DNA of 64,000 nucleotides, from NCBI RefSeq assembly GCF_008728515.1, contig NC_044989.1, positions 70,581,754 through 70,645,753 of the forward strand, read 5' to 3'. Position 1 is the first letter of the stretch. Every line of letters starts with the position of its first letter. The notes beneath the pieces are model-generated. The model was not told where the DNA came from, ran no database searches, and was given only the letters and a program-made list of their open reading frames with translations. The position numbers were made by a program, and so were the translations under genes. The stretch is from Papio anubis (lineage: Eukaryota > Chordata > Mammalia > Primates > Cercopithecidae). This document shows, one piece after another, positions 1 through 12,324 of this stretch.

Positions 1-693
1 GTAGCACGATCTTAGCTCACTGCAACCTCCGCCTCCTGGGTTCAAGTGATTCTCATGCCTCAGCCTCCTGAATAGCTGCGATTACAGGCACACGCCACCA
101 CACCTGGCTAATTTTTGTATTTTTAGTAGAGACAGGATTTCCCCATGTTGGCCAGGCTGGTCTTGGACTCCTGGCCTCAAGCGGGTGATCCACCCGCCTC
201 AGCCTCCCAAAGTGCTGAGATAACAGGAGTGAGCCACAGTGCCCTGCCATTATTTTATTTATTTATTTATTTATTTTGAGACAGAGCCTCACTCTGTTGC
301 CCAGGTTAGAATGCACTGGGATGATCTCTGCTCTTGGCACCCTCAGCCTCCTGAGTTAAAGTGATCCTTGTGCCTCAGCCTCTGAGTAGCTAGGATTACA
401 GGAACGTGCCACCATGCCTAGATAATTTTTGTATTTTTAGTAGAAATGGAGTTTCGCCATGTTGACCAGGTTAGTCTCGAACTTCTGACCTCAGGTGATC
501 TACCCACCTCGCTCTCCCAAAATGCTGGGATTACAGGTGTGAGCCACTGCACCCAGGCCCTAATTTTATTTTTTGTAGACATGAGGTCTTGCTATGTTGC
601 CCAGAATGGTCTCAAACTCCTGGGCTCAAGCAATCCTCCCACCTTGGCCTCCCAAATTGTTGGGATTACAGGACCGAGTCACTGTGTCTTGCC
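1..693 (-). repeat. Three minus-strand Alu pieces at the left edge
   Basis: One Alu is cut by the window start (1-247). A full older Alu follows, headed by an ATTT run (249-559), then a partial right-arm piece (560-693). The 'gtgagccac' and 'gattacagg' landmarks mark each end. Confidence 0.9.
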
Positions 694-1567
694 TTCTAAT
701 TTCTTTTTGTTTGTTGGTTTGGTTTTTGAGACAGTCTCGCTCTGTCTCCCAGACTGGAGTGCAGTGGCACAGTCTTGGCTCACTGCAACCACTGCCTCCT
801 AGGTTCGTGATTCTCCTGCCTCAGCCTCTTGAGTAGCTGCAATTACAGACTTGTGCCACCACGCACAGCAAATTTTGTATTTTGTTTGTTTGAGATGGAG
901 TTTCGCTCTTGTTGCCTAGGCTGGAATGCAGTGGTGCGATCTTGGCTCCCTGCAACCTGCACCTCCTAGGTTCAAGTGATTCTCCTGCCTTAGCCTCCTG
1001 AGTAGCTGGGATTACAGACATATGCCACCATGCTTGGCTAATTCCTTTTTTTTTTTTTTTGAGACGAAATCTCGCTCTGTCGCCCAGGCTGGAGTGCAGT
1101 GGCGGGATCACGGCTTACTGCAATCTCCTTCTCCTGGATTCATGCCATTCTCCTGCCTCGGCCTCCCAAATAGCTGGGACTACAGGCGCCCGCCACCATG
1201 CCTGGCTAATATTTTACATTTTTAGTAGAGACGGGGTTTCACCGTGTTAGCCAGGATGGTCTCAATCTCCTGACATCGTGATCTGCCCACCTCAATTTTG
1301 TATTTTTAGTAGAGATGGGATTTCACCATGTTGGCCAGGCTGGTCTCAAACTCCTGACCTCAGGTGACCCGCCCACCTTGGCCTCCCAAAGTGCTAGGAT
1401 TACAGGCGTGAGCCACTGTGCCCCACCTAGTTTTGTAGTTTTAGTAGAGATGGGGTTTTACCATGTTGGCCAGGTTGGTCTTGAACTCCTGACCTCAGGT
1501 GATCCGCCCGCCTCAGCCACCCAAAGTGCTGCGATCACATGCGTGAATCACCGAGCCCGGCTGTAAT
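694..1567 (-). repeat. Nested Alus, three deep
   Basis: An outer Alu (694-889, resuming 1,424-1,567) is split by a second (884-1,042, resuming 1,297-1,423), itself split by a third (1,043-1,296). All are minus strand. The order follows from which Alu positions resume after each break. Confidence 0.8.
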
Positions 1568-1875
1568 TTCTTTTTCTTTTTTTTTTTTTTGAGACGGAGT
1601 CTCGCTCTGTCGCCCAGGCGGGAGTGCAGTGGCCGGATCTCAGCTCACTGCAAGCTCCGCCTCCCGGGTTTACGCCATTCTCCTGCCTCAGCCTCCCGAG
1701 TAGCTGGGACTACAGGCGCCCGCCACCTCGCCCGGCTAGTTTTTTGTATTTTTTAGTAGAGACGGGGTTTCACCGTGCTAGCCAGGATGGTCTCGATCTC
1801 CTGACCTCATGATCCGCCCGTCTCGGCCTCCCAAAGTGCTGGGATTACAGGCTTGAGCCACCGCGCCTGGCCAAC
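1568..1875 (-). repeat. AluY, Old World monkey type
   Basis: Full-length young copy with the 'gtggccggatctcag' and 'ctcgcccggctag' variants. The flanks 'cccggctgtaatttct' and 'cccggccgtaatttct' look like its target-site duplication, so it inserted at the very end of the older Alu. Confidence 0.9.
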
Positions 1876-1884
1876 CCGGCCGTA

Positions 1885-2505
1885 ATTTCTTGAGTACAGC
1901 ATCTTCTCTTATCTGGGGATATTCCAGTTCCTGGAAATTTTCTGATTGAGAGTTGCTTTATGTTTGGAGCTACCTTTCACAATCAAAGTTTTCCTCAAAT
2001 TTCTAGTGGTACTTTCCCATCCCTATGTAAAAGTGAAGCACTAAAAACCTGTCTGGAAGATTTGTGCACATTGGCAGGCCATTGACTGGCTGTAGAGGGA
2101 ATGGTGGCCAGTTGGCGTTTTTGGTGGGTGCTCTTAAACGTCAGTAACTGTTGTCTCTCAAGAGTCACTTAGTTTTACCACAGAAGGATCCTCCAACATC
2201 CTGCCTGGTGGGCATGTCTGGCTTTTGGCATTCTAGAGCTCAACAAGGATAAATAGCAAAGGATCTCATTTATCCAGTATACAAAATTGTGCTTAATCTC
2301 TATTTTCTGAACACCATCACCTAGTAAAGAAGTTTGTTTTTTCCTTTTTAAAGTTGAATTTACTCTCTCAGTAACTTCACCCTCCAACTTTAGGAGCCAT
2401 AGTGTAATTAATTACTGGTCAATCTTGGGAATATCTCATCTCTGAAGCTAGTGCTGCAAAGAGCCATTTGACTGAGCAGACATTTCAAATAACTGTAAGA
2501 CACTT
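1885..2505. other. Unique sequence, nothing recognised
   Basis: About 620 bases of single-copy sequence between Alus, downstream of TIA1. No exon, RNA gene or repeat family is recognised. Confidence 0.6.
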
Positions 2506-2521
2506 AAGAAATGCTACCATT

Positions 2522-2836
2522 GGCCGGGCGCGGTGGCTCAAGCCTGTAATCCCAGCACTTTGGGAGGCCGAGACGGGCGGATCACATGGATCACGAGGTC
2601 ACAAGATCAAGACCATCCTGGCTAACACGGTGAAACCCCATCTCTACTAAAAAATACAAAAAACTAGACGGGCGAGGTGGCGGGCGCCTGTGGTCCCAGC
2701 TACTCGGGGGACTGAGGCAGGAGAATGGCGTGAACCCCGAAGGCGGAGGCGGAGCTTGCAGTGAGCTGAGGTCCGGCCACTGCACTCCAGCCTGGGCGAC
2801 AGAGCGAGACTCTGTCCCAAGAAAAAAAAAAAAAAA
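2522..2836 (+). repeat. AluY, Old World monkey type, with target duplication
   Basis: Full length, flanked by a perfect 17-base duplication at 2,506-2,522 and 2,837-2,853 (aagaaatgctaccattg). It carries a 'catggat' internal duplication in the left arm. Confidence 0.93.
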
Positions 2837-2853
2837 AAGAAATGCTACCATTG

Positions 2854-3210
2854 ACTGGGCGCTGTGGCTCACTCCTGTAATCCCAGCACTTTAGGAGGCT
2901 GAGGCAGGGGGAATCACCTGAGGTCAGGAGTTTGAGACCAGCCTATCCAACATGGCAAAACCCTATCTCTACTAAAAATACAAAAATTCGGCTGGGTGAG
3001 GTGGCACATACCTGTAGTCCTAGCTACTCAGGAGGCTGAGGCAAGACAATCACTTGAACCCAGGAGGCAGAGGCTGCAGTGAGCTGAGATTGTGCCACCA
3101 CACTCCAGCCTGGGCAACAGAGAAATACTTTGTCTCAAAAAAAAAAAAAAAAAAAAGGGGGGTTTTTTATACAAGAAAAATAAAGTGAATTAATCCTGGT
3201 TTTTTTTTGT

Positions 3211-3241
<31 letters not shown>

Positions 3242-3540
3242 GCTGGGCACAGTGGCTCACACCTGTAATCCCAGCACTTTGGGAGGTCAAGGCGGGTGGA
3301 TCACCTGAGGTCAGGAGTTCGAGACCAGCCTGGCCACTATGGTGAAACCCCGTCTCTGCTAAAATTACAAAAATTAACCAGGCATGGTGGCAGGCGCCTG
3401 TAATCCCAGCTACTCAGGAGGCTGAGGCAAGATAATGTCTTGAACCTAGGAGGTGGAGGTTGCAGTGAGCCGAGATTGCGCCATTGCACTCCAGCCTAGG
3501 GGACGAGAGTGAGACATCATCTCAAAAAAAAAAAAAAAAG
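2854..3540 (+). repeat. Two older Alus with a T/A homopolymer junction
   Basis: Alus at 2,854-3,157 and 3,240-3,540. Between them is a stretch of T (3,201-3,230) running directly into A (3,231-3,241). Confidence 0.88.
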
Positions 3541-3564
3541 AGTTAAAAAAATCCCGCTACCATT

Positions 3565-3913
3565 GACACCTGTTGTTTTCCTGTTTGGCTAATACCTTAA
3601 TTCATATTCTTATTCATATGAATTAATTCATACGAATTAAGGTCTCCAAATGAAGGTAGAAAAACCTATTCAATTGAGACACACACATTTTATTAAGGCT
3701 CTTAAATTGAAACTCATCATTTTGGATGTACATTCAAATTCTAAACACAACAGTCACAATGCAGTGACTATAATAAAATATAATAACCTCCTATAAAGAA
3801 ACAATTGGGGACTATCATTTTTGTGATTTAATAACACAGTGAAAATCCAGGAAGAATGAATTGAGTTCCTTCTAGGAGTTGTTTATCCCTATTCATGCTT
3901 AAGATTGATGATT
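3565..3913. other. Unique sequence around the TIA1 3' end
   Basis: AT-rich, no repeat recognised; contains the candidate distal poly(A) signal of TIA1. It includes a small palindrome (ttcatatgaattaattcat) near 3,613-3,632. Confidence 0.5.
3689..3694 (-). promoter_or_regulatory. TIA1: Candidate distal poly(A) signal of TIA1
   Basis: AATAAA on the minus strand, followed by ATGTGTGTGTCTC, which supplies the GU-rich downstream element. It fits a gene span of about 38 kb, close to the known size of TIA1. Confidence 0.45.
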
Positions 3914-4229
3914 TCGCTGGGCGCAGTGGCTCCGGCCTGTAATCCCAGCACTTCGGGAGGCTGAGATGGGCGGATCACGAGGTCAGGAGATTGAGACCAT
4001 CCTGGCTAACACAGTGAAACCCCGTCTCTACTGAAAATGCAAAAAATTAGCCGGGCGTGGTGGTGGACGCCTGTAGTCCCAGGTACTCCAGAGGCTGAGG
4101 CAGGAGAACGGTGTGAACCTGGGAGGCGGAGCTTGCAGTGAGCCAACATGGCACCACTGCACTCCAGCCTGGGCGACAAAGTGACACTCCATCTCAAAAA
4201 AAAAAACAAAAAACAAACAAACAAAAAAG
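3914..4229 (+). repeat. AluY in the probable TIA1 3' UTR
   Basis: Full-length, antisense to TIA1, ending in A runs broken by C. The short flank 'gatttcg' repeats on both sides. Confidence 0.9.
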
Positions 4230-5310
4230 ATTTCGTGAAATAAAGAACATTATATAAGACAGAAAAAAAGATTTTTGTTTTTTTTTTTAAAAGAAATCAT
4301 CACTCTCATTTGAAAGGTTTGCTTTCTTATTTCCTATAAGTACATTTTGTTTTTCTAATTCAACTGTAACCTCAGGACCACTGTACAGCACTTAGTAAAC
4401 CTGTCTTTGTACATGGACTCTAGTTCTTACCAACTGCCTTCTCAAATGGAATAGAACTATAACACACAAATAAAAGGAAGATGAGCAAGCACAAGGACAA
4501 ACAGGAGGAAAATAAAGACTAGAATGTGAATCTCATTTTCAACAAGTATCAGCAAGGAAAATGAGACCCTGGTTTCATAATTAATTAAATCTGCAGAATG
4601 TCAATTCCGTTTGGTGTTAAACAGTAACCCAATGTAAACCACTGATTCTGGAATAAGACTTAAAAAAAATTAACAAATACCTGAGTGAATATAACAATAT
4701 GGCTAGACCAAAATGAAAAAAAATCTCACACACAATAATCACTGCAAGAAGATCCCACAGGTTATAGAAAACATAAAGGAACTTTAATATCCAAACATTC
4801 AGGGTAAAGAATACTGGATTAATGACCCATTAAGTGTGAATCACTTCAGGTTCTTTACAGTACCAGAAAGTAAAATCTAAATTTTGCATATTGCAGAGAA
4901 TGAAACCATTTTAAAAACTTTTAATTTCCTTACCTGATACTAATACCAGTATGATTTTTAGACTGAAAAACTAAGAGTAAGATTTAAACCAAAGATAGAT
5001 AGGTGTTCCTGAAATGTGAATTTGTTCAGTAGTAACCTTTTTATCGCGAGTACTGATACCACTTTCTTCTCAAAAAGTAGTCAATGTACATTTTAAGATT
5101 TGTGCAATAAGCCAATATGCTGGCTAATAAAAACTGTTGTTACTGGAGATAGTCAAAATGAAAGAAAACTATTTAAATTATTTATGCCCAAATAATTTAC
5201 CCTGCAGTCCATGAGATGTACAGGAAATAATTTTTTTTTAATAAGAGAAAAATGAGGGTCCTAAAATAGAAACATAAGCCAGAAGAAATCTAAAAATAGC
5301 TTCCTGATAT

Positions 5311-5316
5311 TTTATT
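5311..5316 (-). promoter_or_regulatory. TIA1: Candidate proximal poly(A) signal of TIA1
   Basis: AATAAA on the minus strand about 1.96 kb after the stop codon. It has no clear GU-rich element right behind it, so it is weaker than the distal site. Confidence 0.25.
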
Positions 5317-7276
5317 TTTTTAAATATTTCATTTAAGCTGCTTTTGGTTGCATGCCCTGATCTGTAGAAGTTAATAAGGAAATAGAATTTCCAAGTATTT
5401 AAAAAATTTACTCATCTTCCATAAAGCGACTTTTAATGTATCAACACTTAAAGATACACAGTGACTTAATGAAATAGCACAACTGCATAGAATTGAGCTC
5501 CAGAGAATTACACACTTGAGCTATCTTTCCTGGACTCTGGTTTACAAGGGTATTGGCTTAGAGACCAGCTTGGAGTCATTTGCCCCTACCTGGAAAATGC
5601 AGGCCAGGAAACTTAAGATTTTGCAGGCCTTTTCTGTTTCTCGGTAAAATGCAGGGAGCTCTCTGAAGGTCTTGAAAACCACTGACCATTCAAATATATA
5701 TACTGGGACCTTTCCTCTCTGAGTCAAGGAAGAAGGAGGTTTGTGACCTTCACCAAAAACAAAATGAAACTTCCCACACAAGTTTTCTAAGAGACTCTGA
5801 AATACAATAGAAATTTCAAAACTAGAACAATGCCATCAAAGATTAAACCTCTTAATGCTTGGAGCCACTCCAAAATAATAAAATTGGGAACTCCAGGAAA
5901 ACAGGTACCAAAAGAATCAAAATAATGATTGCACTGAGGATTCTTATTTGAAGGCTGTTTAAAGAGGTAGGATTTTAAGTTTTTTTTTTTGTTGTTTATC
6001 TTTTGGCCTCTGAACATTTAAAAAATGCTTTGCCCAGCTGGTCCTTCAGGCAAAATTTGGAGGTCACAATGAACTCCAAGCCTGACACATAGATATTCTA
6101 CAGTTTCACAGCTATCATTTGTACATGTTAAGTTGATTCACTCTTTTTGAGCAAATCTACCTATAAAACGGCAAATATATTCCTTTACATACAACTTTGT
6201 GTCTCAAAATTCTTGAAAAACAAGAGCAGATGACTTTGTATTCAAAGACTACCAAAGTATGTATTTGATTTTCACATGCAAACAACTTAAAACCTTATAA
6301 ATTTCATGTAAACTCTGCATGATACCTTGAAGGAAATGACATACAAAGTTTGCTAACTGTGCAAAATATTAAATTGCTAAAACATTTTACATAATGAAAT
6401 AATACATGTAAATGTTGAAGTTGACACATGAAATTAACATGGCATAAGAACTTATCACATTTCAGATATTTTCTTTAGTAACGAGTTTTTGTTTTTATAG
6501 TTCCTGGTACACAGCAAAGTTTATCACAGAAGATAAAAATTCTTTTAAACAAATCCAACAGGGAATTCTTGAGGCACCTTCTCATATAAAACACAAGATG
6601 AATGCAATTATCAATCCATCTGAGAAAAGTTTTCAATCTAAATGAACATCATTTTTTCCATTTAAGTATATTTTACAGAACTTTAATAAGGCAAGACAAA
6701 TTTGTGAAAAAAGATGTAGATACAAAAATGACATAAACTAATAATTTATATTAAAAAACCACAAAGGGATAACAGTGGAGATGGGACAGCTCAAACAATG
6801 CCTTTTTTTTTAAACCTAAAACAGAATTGTGCACAAGCTGAAGATGACAGAGAACTTCTAGACTCTGCACAGTTTTTTTTTTTTTAACATCTTTATATTA
6901 CATGTTTTAAATCATATCAGGAATGCAAACTATAACTGCACACTACTTTAGTGGAAAAAAGTTCAATATTGTGCAATTTTCTGCCTCTTAATAGTTAAAA
7001 AGTGGCAGCAATCCCTGCATTTGTGTTTGAAACAAGGATCTGAGAAACTTTATCAAAAAAGGTAATGAAGGCAAAAATTGGCAGACATCCAGCATCTTGT
7101 TTCTTTTTAAAACAATGTGGATGATAAGTAATTTCATGATTAAAAATGAATCTTTTAAATAAATACATTGTATCTGACATTTGCACTGACTGATTTGATA
7201 AATCTTTAAGTAAACAACGGCTTTACTACACTCCCTGTAGCCTCAAGCCACTGGCTTTAGATTCTGGAGTCCTTTT

Positions 7277-7403
7277 TCACTGGGTTTCATACCCTGCCAC
7301 TCGATACCCAGAAGGCTGACTGGGCAACATGCTGCCATTTTGCCCTTGAGGCGGCTGCACTCCATAATTTGGTCCCATCCATGGTGCAGAAGACTGTGTC
7401 TGA
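7277..7403 (-). CDS. TIA1: TIA1 coding exon 13 (C-terminus and stop)
   Basis: Acceptor CCACCAG, then Q-T-Q-S-S-A-P-W-M-G-P-N-Y-G-V-Q-P-P, ending G-Y-R-V-A-G-Y-E-T-Q and TGA at 7,279-7,277. The positions altered in human TIA1 disease alleles (Pro362, Ala381, Glu384) have the normal residue. One difference from the recalled human protein is Ser (AGT) where human has Asn at 373. Confidence 0.97.
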
Positions 7404-7885
7404 CTGGTGGAGAATGTGAAAGAAGCAGAGGGGAGAGGAAATCCACTGATTAAAATAAAGTATTGGCAAGAACAAATAACAAATATGGGAAATGAGAAAC
7501 ATACTTTTTCTTAAACCCAAATAGAATAACTTACGCCAGGGAAAACGAAAGCTTCTACTAAAGTTTTTTTTCTCTTAAAAACAAGCATCCCTGTATGTTT
7601 TTTTGGACAGTTTACTTTTGTTAGAAATTAAAGCTAAGAAAATACCCTGAACTTATCAACATTCATCTCCCCTGAACACAGAAAAACTTAACCCCATTCT
7701 CGGAAAAGAAAACCGTCCATCTCATCTCTGTATCTTGGTTGAACATATTTGCTGAGGAAGCCACTACCTGAAAGAGTCAGGTAGGTTCCCCACAATGAAA
7801 AAAGAGCTAACATTATACTACTCAAAGAAGAAATCAAAACAATTATTAACAAATATAAGCTCATAAAAATTCATAACATTACAAG

Positions 7886-8513
7886 ATTTTTTCTTTTTTT
7901 TTTCTTTTTTGAAACAGGTTTTCATTCTGTCACCTAGGCTGGAGTACAGTGATATGATCTCAGCTCACTGCAACCTATATCTCCCCAGGCTCAAGCGATT
8001 CTCCCACCTCAGTCTCCTGAACAGCTGGGATTATAGGCACGCACCACCATGCCTGGCTAATTTTTTTTTGTACTTTTTGTAGAGACGAGATTTCGCCGTG
8101 TTGCCCAGGCTGATCTTAAACTCCTGGACTCAATCCACCTGCCCTGGCCTTCCAAAGTGCTAGGATTACAGGCATGAGCCACTGTGCCCAACCACAAAAT
8201 TCCCACCACAAAATTCTTTTTTTTTGGAGACAGAGTCTTGCTCTGTTGCCCAGGCTGGAGTGCAGTGGCATGGTCTCAGCTCACTGCAACCTCCACCTCC
8301 CAGGTTGAAGTGATTCTCCTGCCTCAGCCTCCCAAATAGCTGGAACCTATTGGTAGTGTGCACCACTACACCTGGCTAATTTTTGTATTTTTAGCAGAGG
8401 TGGGGTTTCACCATGCTGGCCAGGCTGGTCTCAAACTCCTAGCCTCAAGTGATCTGCCTACTTCAGCCTCCCAAAATGCTAGAATTGCAGGCATGAACCA
8501 CCACGCCCGGCCC
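7886..8513 (-). repeat. Two minus-strand Alus in TIA1 intron 12
   Basis: 7,886-8,194 and 8,217-8,513, parted by a short tandem duplication of 'accacaaaattc' (8,191-8,215). Confidence 0.9.
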
Positions 8514-8613
8514 ACTACATTCCTTTTTAACCTCCCAAGTATTTTTATTTTCAGTGTGTTTTTCAGAAATGTAAGTAAAATAATGTAATTTAGGGTGTAT
8601 AAGAAAGCTTGCA

Positions 8614-8921
8614 GGCCGGGCGCGGTGGCTCAAGCCTGTAATCCCAGCACTTTGGGAGGCCGAGGCGGGTGGATCACGAGGTCAGGAGATCGAGACCATC
8701 CGGGCTAACATGGTGAAACCCCGTCTCTACTAAAAATACAAAAAACTAGCCGGGCGAGGTGGCGGGCGCCTGTAGTCCCAGCTACTCGGGAGGCTGAGGC
8801 CGGAGAATGGTGTGAACCCGGGAGGCGGAGCTTGCAGTGAGCTGAGATCCCGCCACTGCACTCCAGCCTGGGCTACAGAGCGAGACTCCGTCTCAAAAAA
8901 AAAAAAAAAAAAAAAAAAAAA
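8614..8921 (+). repeat. AluY, Old World monkey type
   Basis: Near-consensus young copy flanked by 'aagaaagcttgca' on both sides (about 8,601-8,613 and 8,920-8,932). Confidence 0.93.
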
Positions 8922-9218
8922 GAAAGCTTGCAATATAACAATGCATGAAAAAACCCTTTGCACAGAAAAAAGCATAATGAATACAACAACTAGCATCAAA
9001 GTCAGTGTATATAAGAATGACTAAGTGACCATTAGTCATGTGAAAACCTTAACAACTATTAAGCTCTTATTTTCTTACTAAAAAACAAGTTCTTTGAAGG
9101 CTATAGTTACGCTTTATGTAAGAGGCCCTATTATCCACTAATTCTTAAAATTTCTTCCTACTTAAAATATTTTTAGACATTTTCAAAGGTTAGTAAAGGA
9201 AGAGATCAGATATGCTTA

Positions 9219-9365
<147 letters not shown>

Positions 9366-10235
9366 CTATTAAATAAAATTTAGTATTACTTGAAGTTAAC
9401 CGTAAATATACAATCCTAATATGTTGATACCACAAATTCTTAGCAAAAACACACAGGGCCATCATTACAATTAAAATGACAGGATAAACAAGAGTTGATG
9501 GCTAAAAAACAAAACAAAAAACAAAACAAAACCAAAAAAACTGAGGTTATACTGCTGTAACTCTACATGATACTCTGAATGGCATAGTTTTTGGAAGGCA
9601 TCAGTTGATATCCTAGTAATAAATGTTAAACATAGTAGAATGTTTAAGTGTTTGGTATACTATCCACATGATTGTTTCCTTTAGATAGGGAAGATGTGAT
9701 TAGTTATTTCTATATTCAGCTTACTTAAGAAACTTATATAGTTTAGGATTTGCTTACTCCTATCTCTGTGCTCCATTTACAGTTTCCTCATAGAAATCTT
9801 TGTGGAATCAAGTCTGAACCACTAAAGCTGCCTGGAAAAAAAAAAAGGGCAGCAAAATCTGGAAGAAAAATGCCAAGGCCCTAACTATATTTACAGCTTT
9901 ATTTTTGTTTCAGTTGAGTCAAGCATGCTTGTGAGTTCTCCAAATAGTATGTGAATAAATCTACCAAGTATTAAAAAAAGATTTAATACCCTTTTAGGTT
10001 TCTCGGAGCATTTTAAAATCCACTGTATGAGCATGAGTCAACTGAGGCGGTCACATTCATCATGTCACCACTGCAATCCATGAAACACCATTCTGGAACT
10101 ATAATACATGTAGGAAGAGCCCTTATATACTATCATTTTAGCTAGAAACTTATTAACAAGGATTATCAACAATCTTCACTTTAAAATAACATTATTAGCC
10201 CAACAATTACTTCTCAAAGTTAAGAACCCTCTCAC
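9366..10235 (-). other. TIA1: TIA1 intron 11
   Basis: 870 bases of unique sequence with a short AAAC/AAAAC run at about 9,503-9,540. Nothing else is recognised. Confidence 0.9.
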
Positions 10236-10359
10236 CTGTTGCACGGGATTTATCATATCAAGAGTTTCTTTGCCCCAATAGCATTTCACAACATGACCTT
10301 CAATGGTAGTACCATTAACAGAAACAATTGCATGTGCTGCACTTTCATGGGAATTGAAC
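10236..10359 (-). CDS. TIA1: TIA1 coding exon 11 (end of RRM3)
   Basis: 124 bases, acceptor CAATAG, donor GTGAGA. It encodes F-N-S-H-E-S-A-A-H-A-I-V-S-V-N-G, the last RRM3 strand K-C-Y-W-G-K-E-T and the start of the tail, ending N-P-V-Q-Q (residues 256-296). Confidence 0.97.
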
Positions 10360-10606
10360 CTATTGAAAACAATATTAAGAATCACCAATACAAATTCTTT
10401 TAAATATTTATGAATAAAACCAATTTTTAAAAATCAAGGTGAGTCTGAGGTAAAAGTTTGCATAACATGGTGTATTTTCTTTGCTATTTTTTTCAAAGAT
10501 CTTGTAGTTCTGGGGAAACTTGTGTTAATTGAGAATGTGTGTTTCACTGGCCTTGTGTTAGGGAGGGGACTATAAAATCACAGAGGCAAATATGCTAGAT
10601 GCTAGA

Positions 10607-10933
10607 GAAATTTCAATTTTTTTTTTTTTTTTTTTTTGAGATGGAGTCTGGCTCTGTTGCCCATGCTGGAGTGCAGTGATTGTGATCTCGGCTCACTGCA
10701 ACCTCTACCTCCTGGGTTCAAATGATTCTCCTGCCTCAGCCTCCCGAATAGCTGTGATTACAGGCATGTGCCACCACGCCCGGCTAATTTTTGTATTTCT
10801 GTATTTTTAGTAGAGAAGGGGTTTCACTATGTTGGCCAGGCTGGTCTCAAACTCATGACGGTGATCCACCCGTCTCGGCCTCCCAAAGTGCTGGGAATAC
10901 AGGCATGAGCCACCGCACCTGGCCGAAATTTCA
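10607..10933 (-). repeat. Alu with target duplication in TIA1 intron 10
   Basis: Minus-strand Alu flanked by 'gaaatttcaa' at about 10,608 and 10,924. Confidence 0.9.
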
Positions 10934-10974
10934 ACTTCTTTATAACCAAGGTAAATTTTTAAGAAAACAAGGTA

Positions 10975-11255
10975 GGCCGGGCGCGGTGGCTGAAGCCTGT
11001 AATCCCAGCACTTCGGGAGGCCAGATGGCTGGATCACGAGGTCAGGAGATCGCAGACCATCCTGCTAACATGGTGAAACCCCGCCTCTACTAAGAAATAC
11101 AAAAAATAGCCGGGCTGCAGGTGGCGGGCCTGTAGTCCCCAGCTACTCGAGGCTGAGGCCGGAGGAATGGCGCTAACCCGGAGGCGGAGCTTGCGTGAGC
11201 TGAGATCCCGCCACTGCACTCCAGCTCAGCCAGAGCCAGACTCCATCTCAAAAAA
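10975..11255 (+). repeat. AluY, monkey type, riddled with single-base indels
   Basis: It has the young-lineage start 'ggccgggcgcggtggct' but more than ten one- or two-base gains and losses (for example 'gatcgcagacc', 'ccccagctactcgaggc', 'gcttgcgtgagc'). The flanks 'aacaaggta' repeat on both sides. The indel load does not fit the age of the copy. Confidence 0.88.
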
Positions 11256-11370
11256 AAAGAAACAAGGTACATCCAAAAAATATCAGAGAAAAAGCTATTT
11301 TTATTTTTATTTATTTTCTGGTTTTCCAGTTACATTACCAAGAAAAAAAAGTTTTTTTAAAACCATCCTA

Positions 11371-11478
<108 letters not shown>

Positions 11479-11561
11479 TCACACTAAGTTATATAAAAAT
11501 CCTACAAATATTAAGCTTTGCACTTTAAAAATTACTACACTCCAGGGAAGGTTCGCACTCC

Positions 11562-11655
11562 AGCAGCCCAGAAGTAACACCTCCACAGTATACAGTACAG
11601 TTGCTTGGACTAGACTGATTTACAACCTCATCATATGATAGCTGTTTGGTATTTG
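11562..11655 (-). CDS. TIA1: TIA1 coding exon 9, 3' end and donor damaged
   Basis: Acceptor CACCAG, then N-T-K-Q-L-S-Y-D-E-V-V-N-Q-S-S-P-S-N-C-T and the RRM3 RNP2 strand V-Y-C-G-G-V-T-S-G-L. The expected end (codons for Leu-Thr plus one base, then GT) is missing. The minus strand goes from GGGCT straight to GCTGGAGTGCG and no GT follows at the right place. Reading on, the frame meets TAA at 11,527-11,525. The end coordinate given here is therefore notional. Exon 10 begins in the phase that an intact exon 9 would supply. Confidence 0.85.
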
Positions 11656-11981
11656 CTGGTGAGAGAAAAGGTTTATGTCTTTAATTCATTAAATAAAATG
11701 TACAGAAAGAGAAAAGCAATATTCACTACACTACTGTAAAGGTAACATTAACCTTGATCAGAATGCTTATATTATACATATTATACTTCAGTTCAGGATT
11801 AAACCTCCCCCACAAATGTCTAAAAAATTACCCAGTATTTTCTACTTAATAGGAGACTTGACATTAGAAATAATATCATTTATAATTACAAAAATGAAAA
11901 CTAAGTACATTTTTGAACAGTAGTCTTGATTTGCTTTCATCTATTTCTGCAACAAGTCTCCGGGAACAGCTCTAACATTTA

Positions 11982-12146
<165 letters not shown>

Positions 12147-12324
12147 TTAGAAACAATAAAGAAGTCACTATTAGTTGATGTTAAACAACTTTTAGCAGTA
12201 GAGAAAACTTGGTGCTTTTCACAAATGTTTAAGTGAAAATGCTTTACAAAATACACAATATATGATAGCTTTCCTAAAATGCAGTGGTGTTTTTCATATT
12301 TTTAAATTATTTATTTTATTTTTA

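Larger units (their letters stand above)
3670..7276 (-). other. TIA1: Probable TIA1 3' UTR
   Basis: About 3.6 kb of AT-rich sequence after the stop codon, free of repeats except one AluY at 3,914-4,229. It holds many ATTTA-like and U-rich stretches. On the minus strand an AATAAA at 3,694-3,689 is followed at once by a GT-rich run (TGTGTGTG), a good cleavage context. Another AATAAA at 5,316-5,311 could give a shorter form. No coding sequence is recognised. The end point is an inference. Confidence 0.55.
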
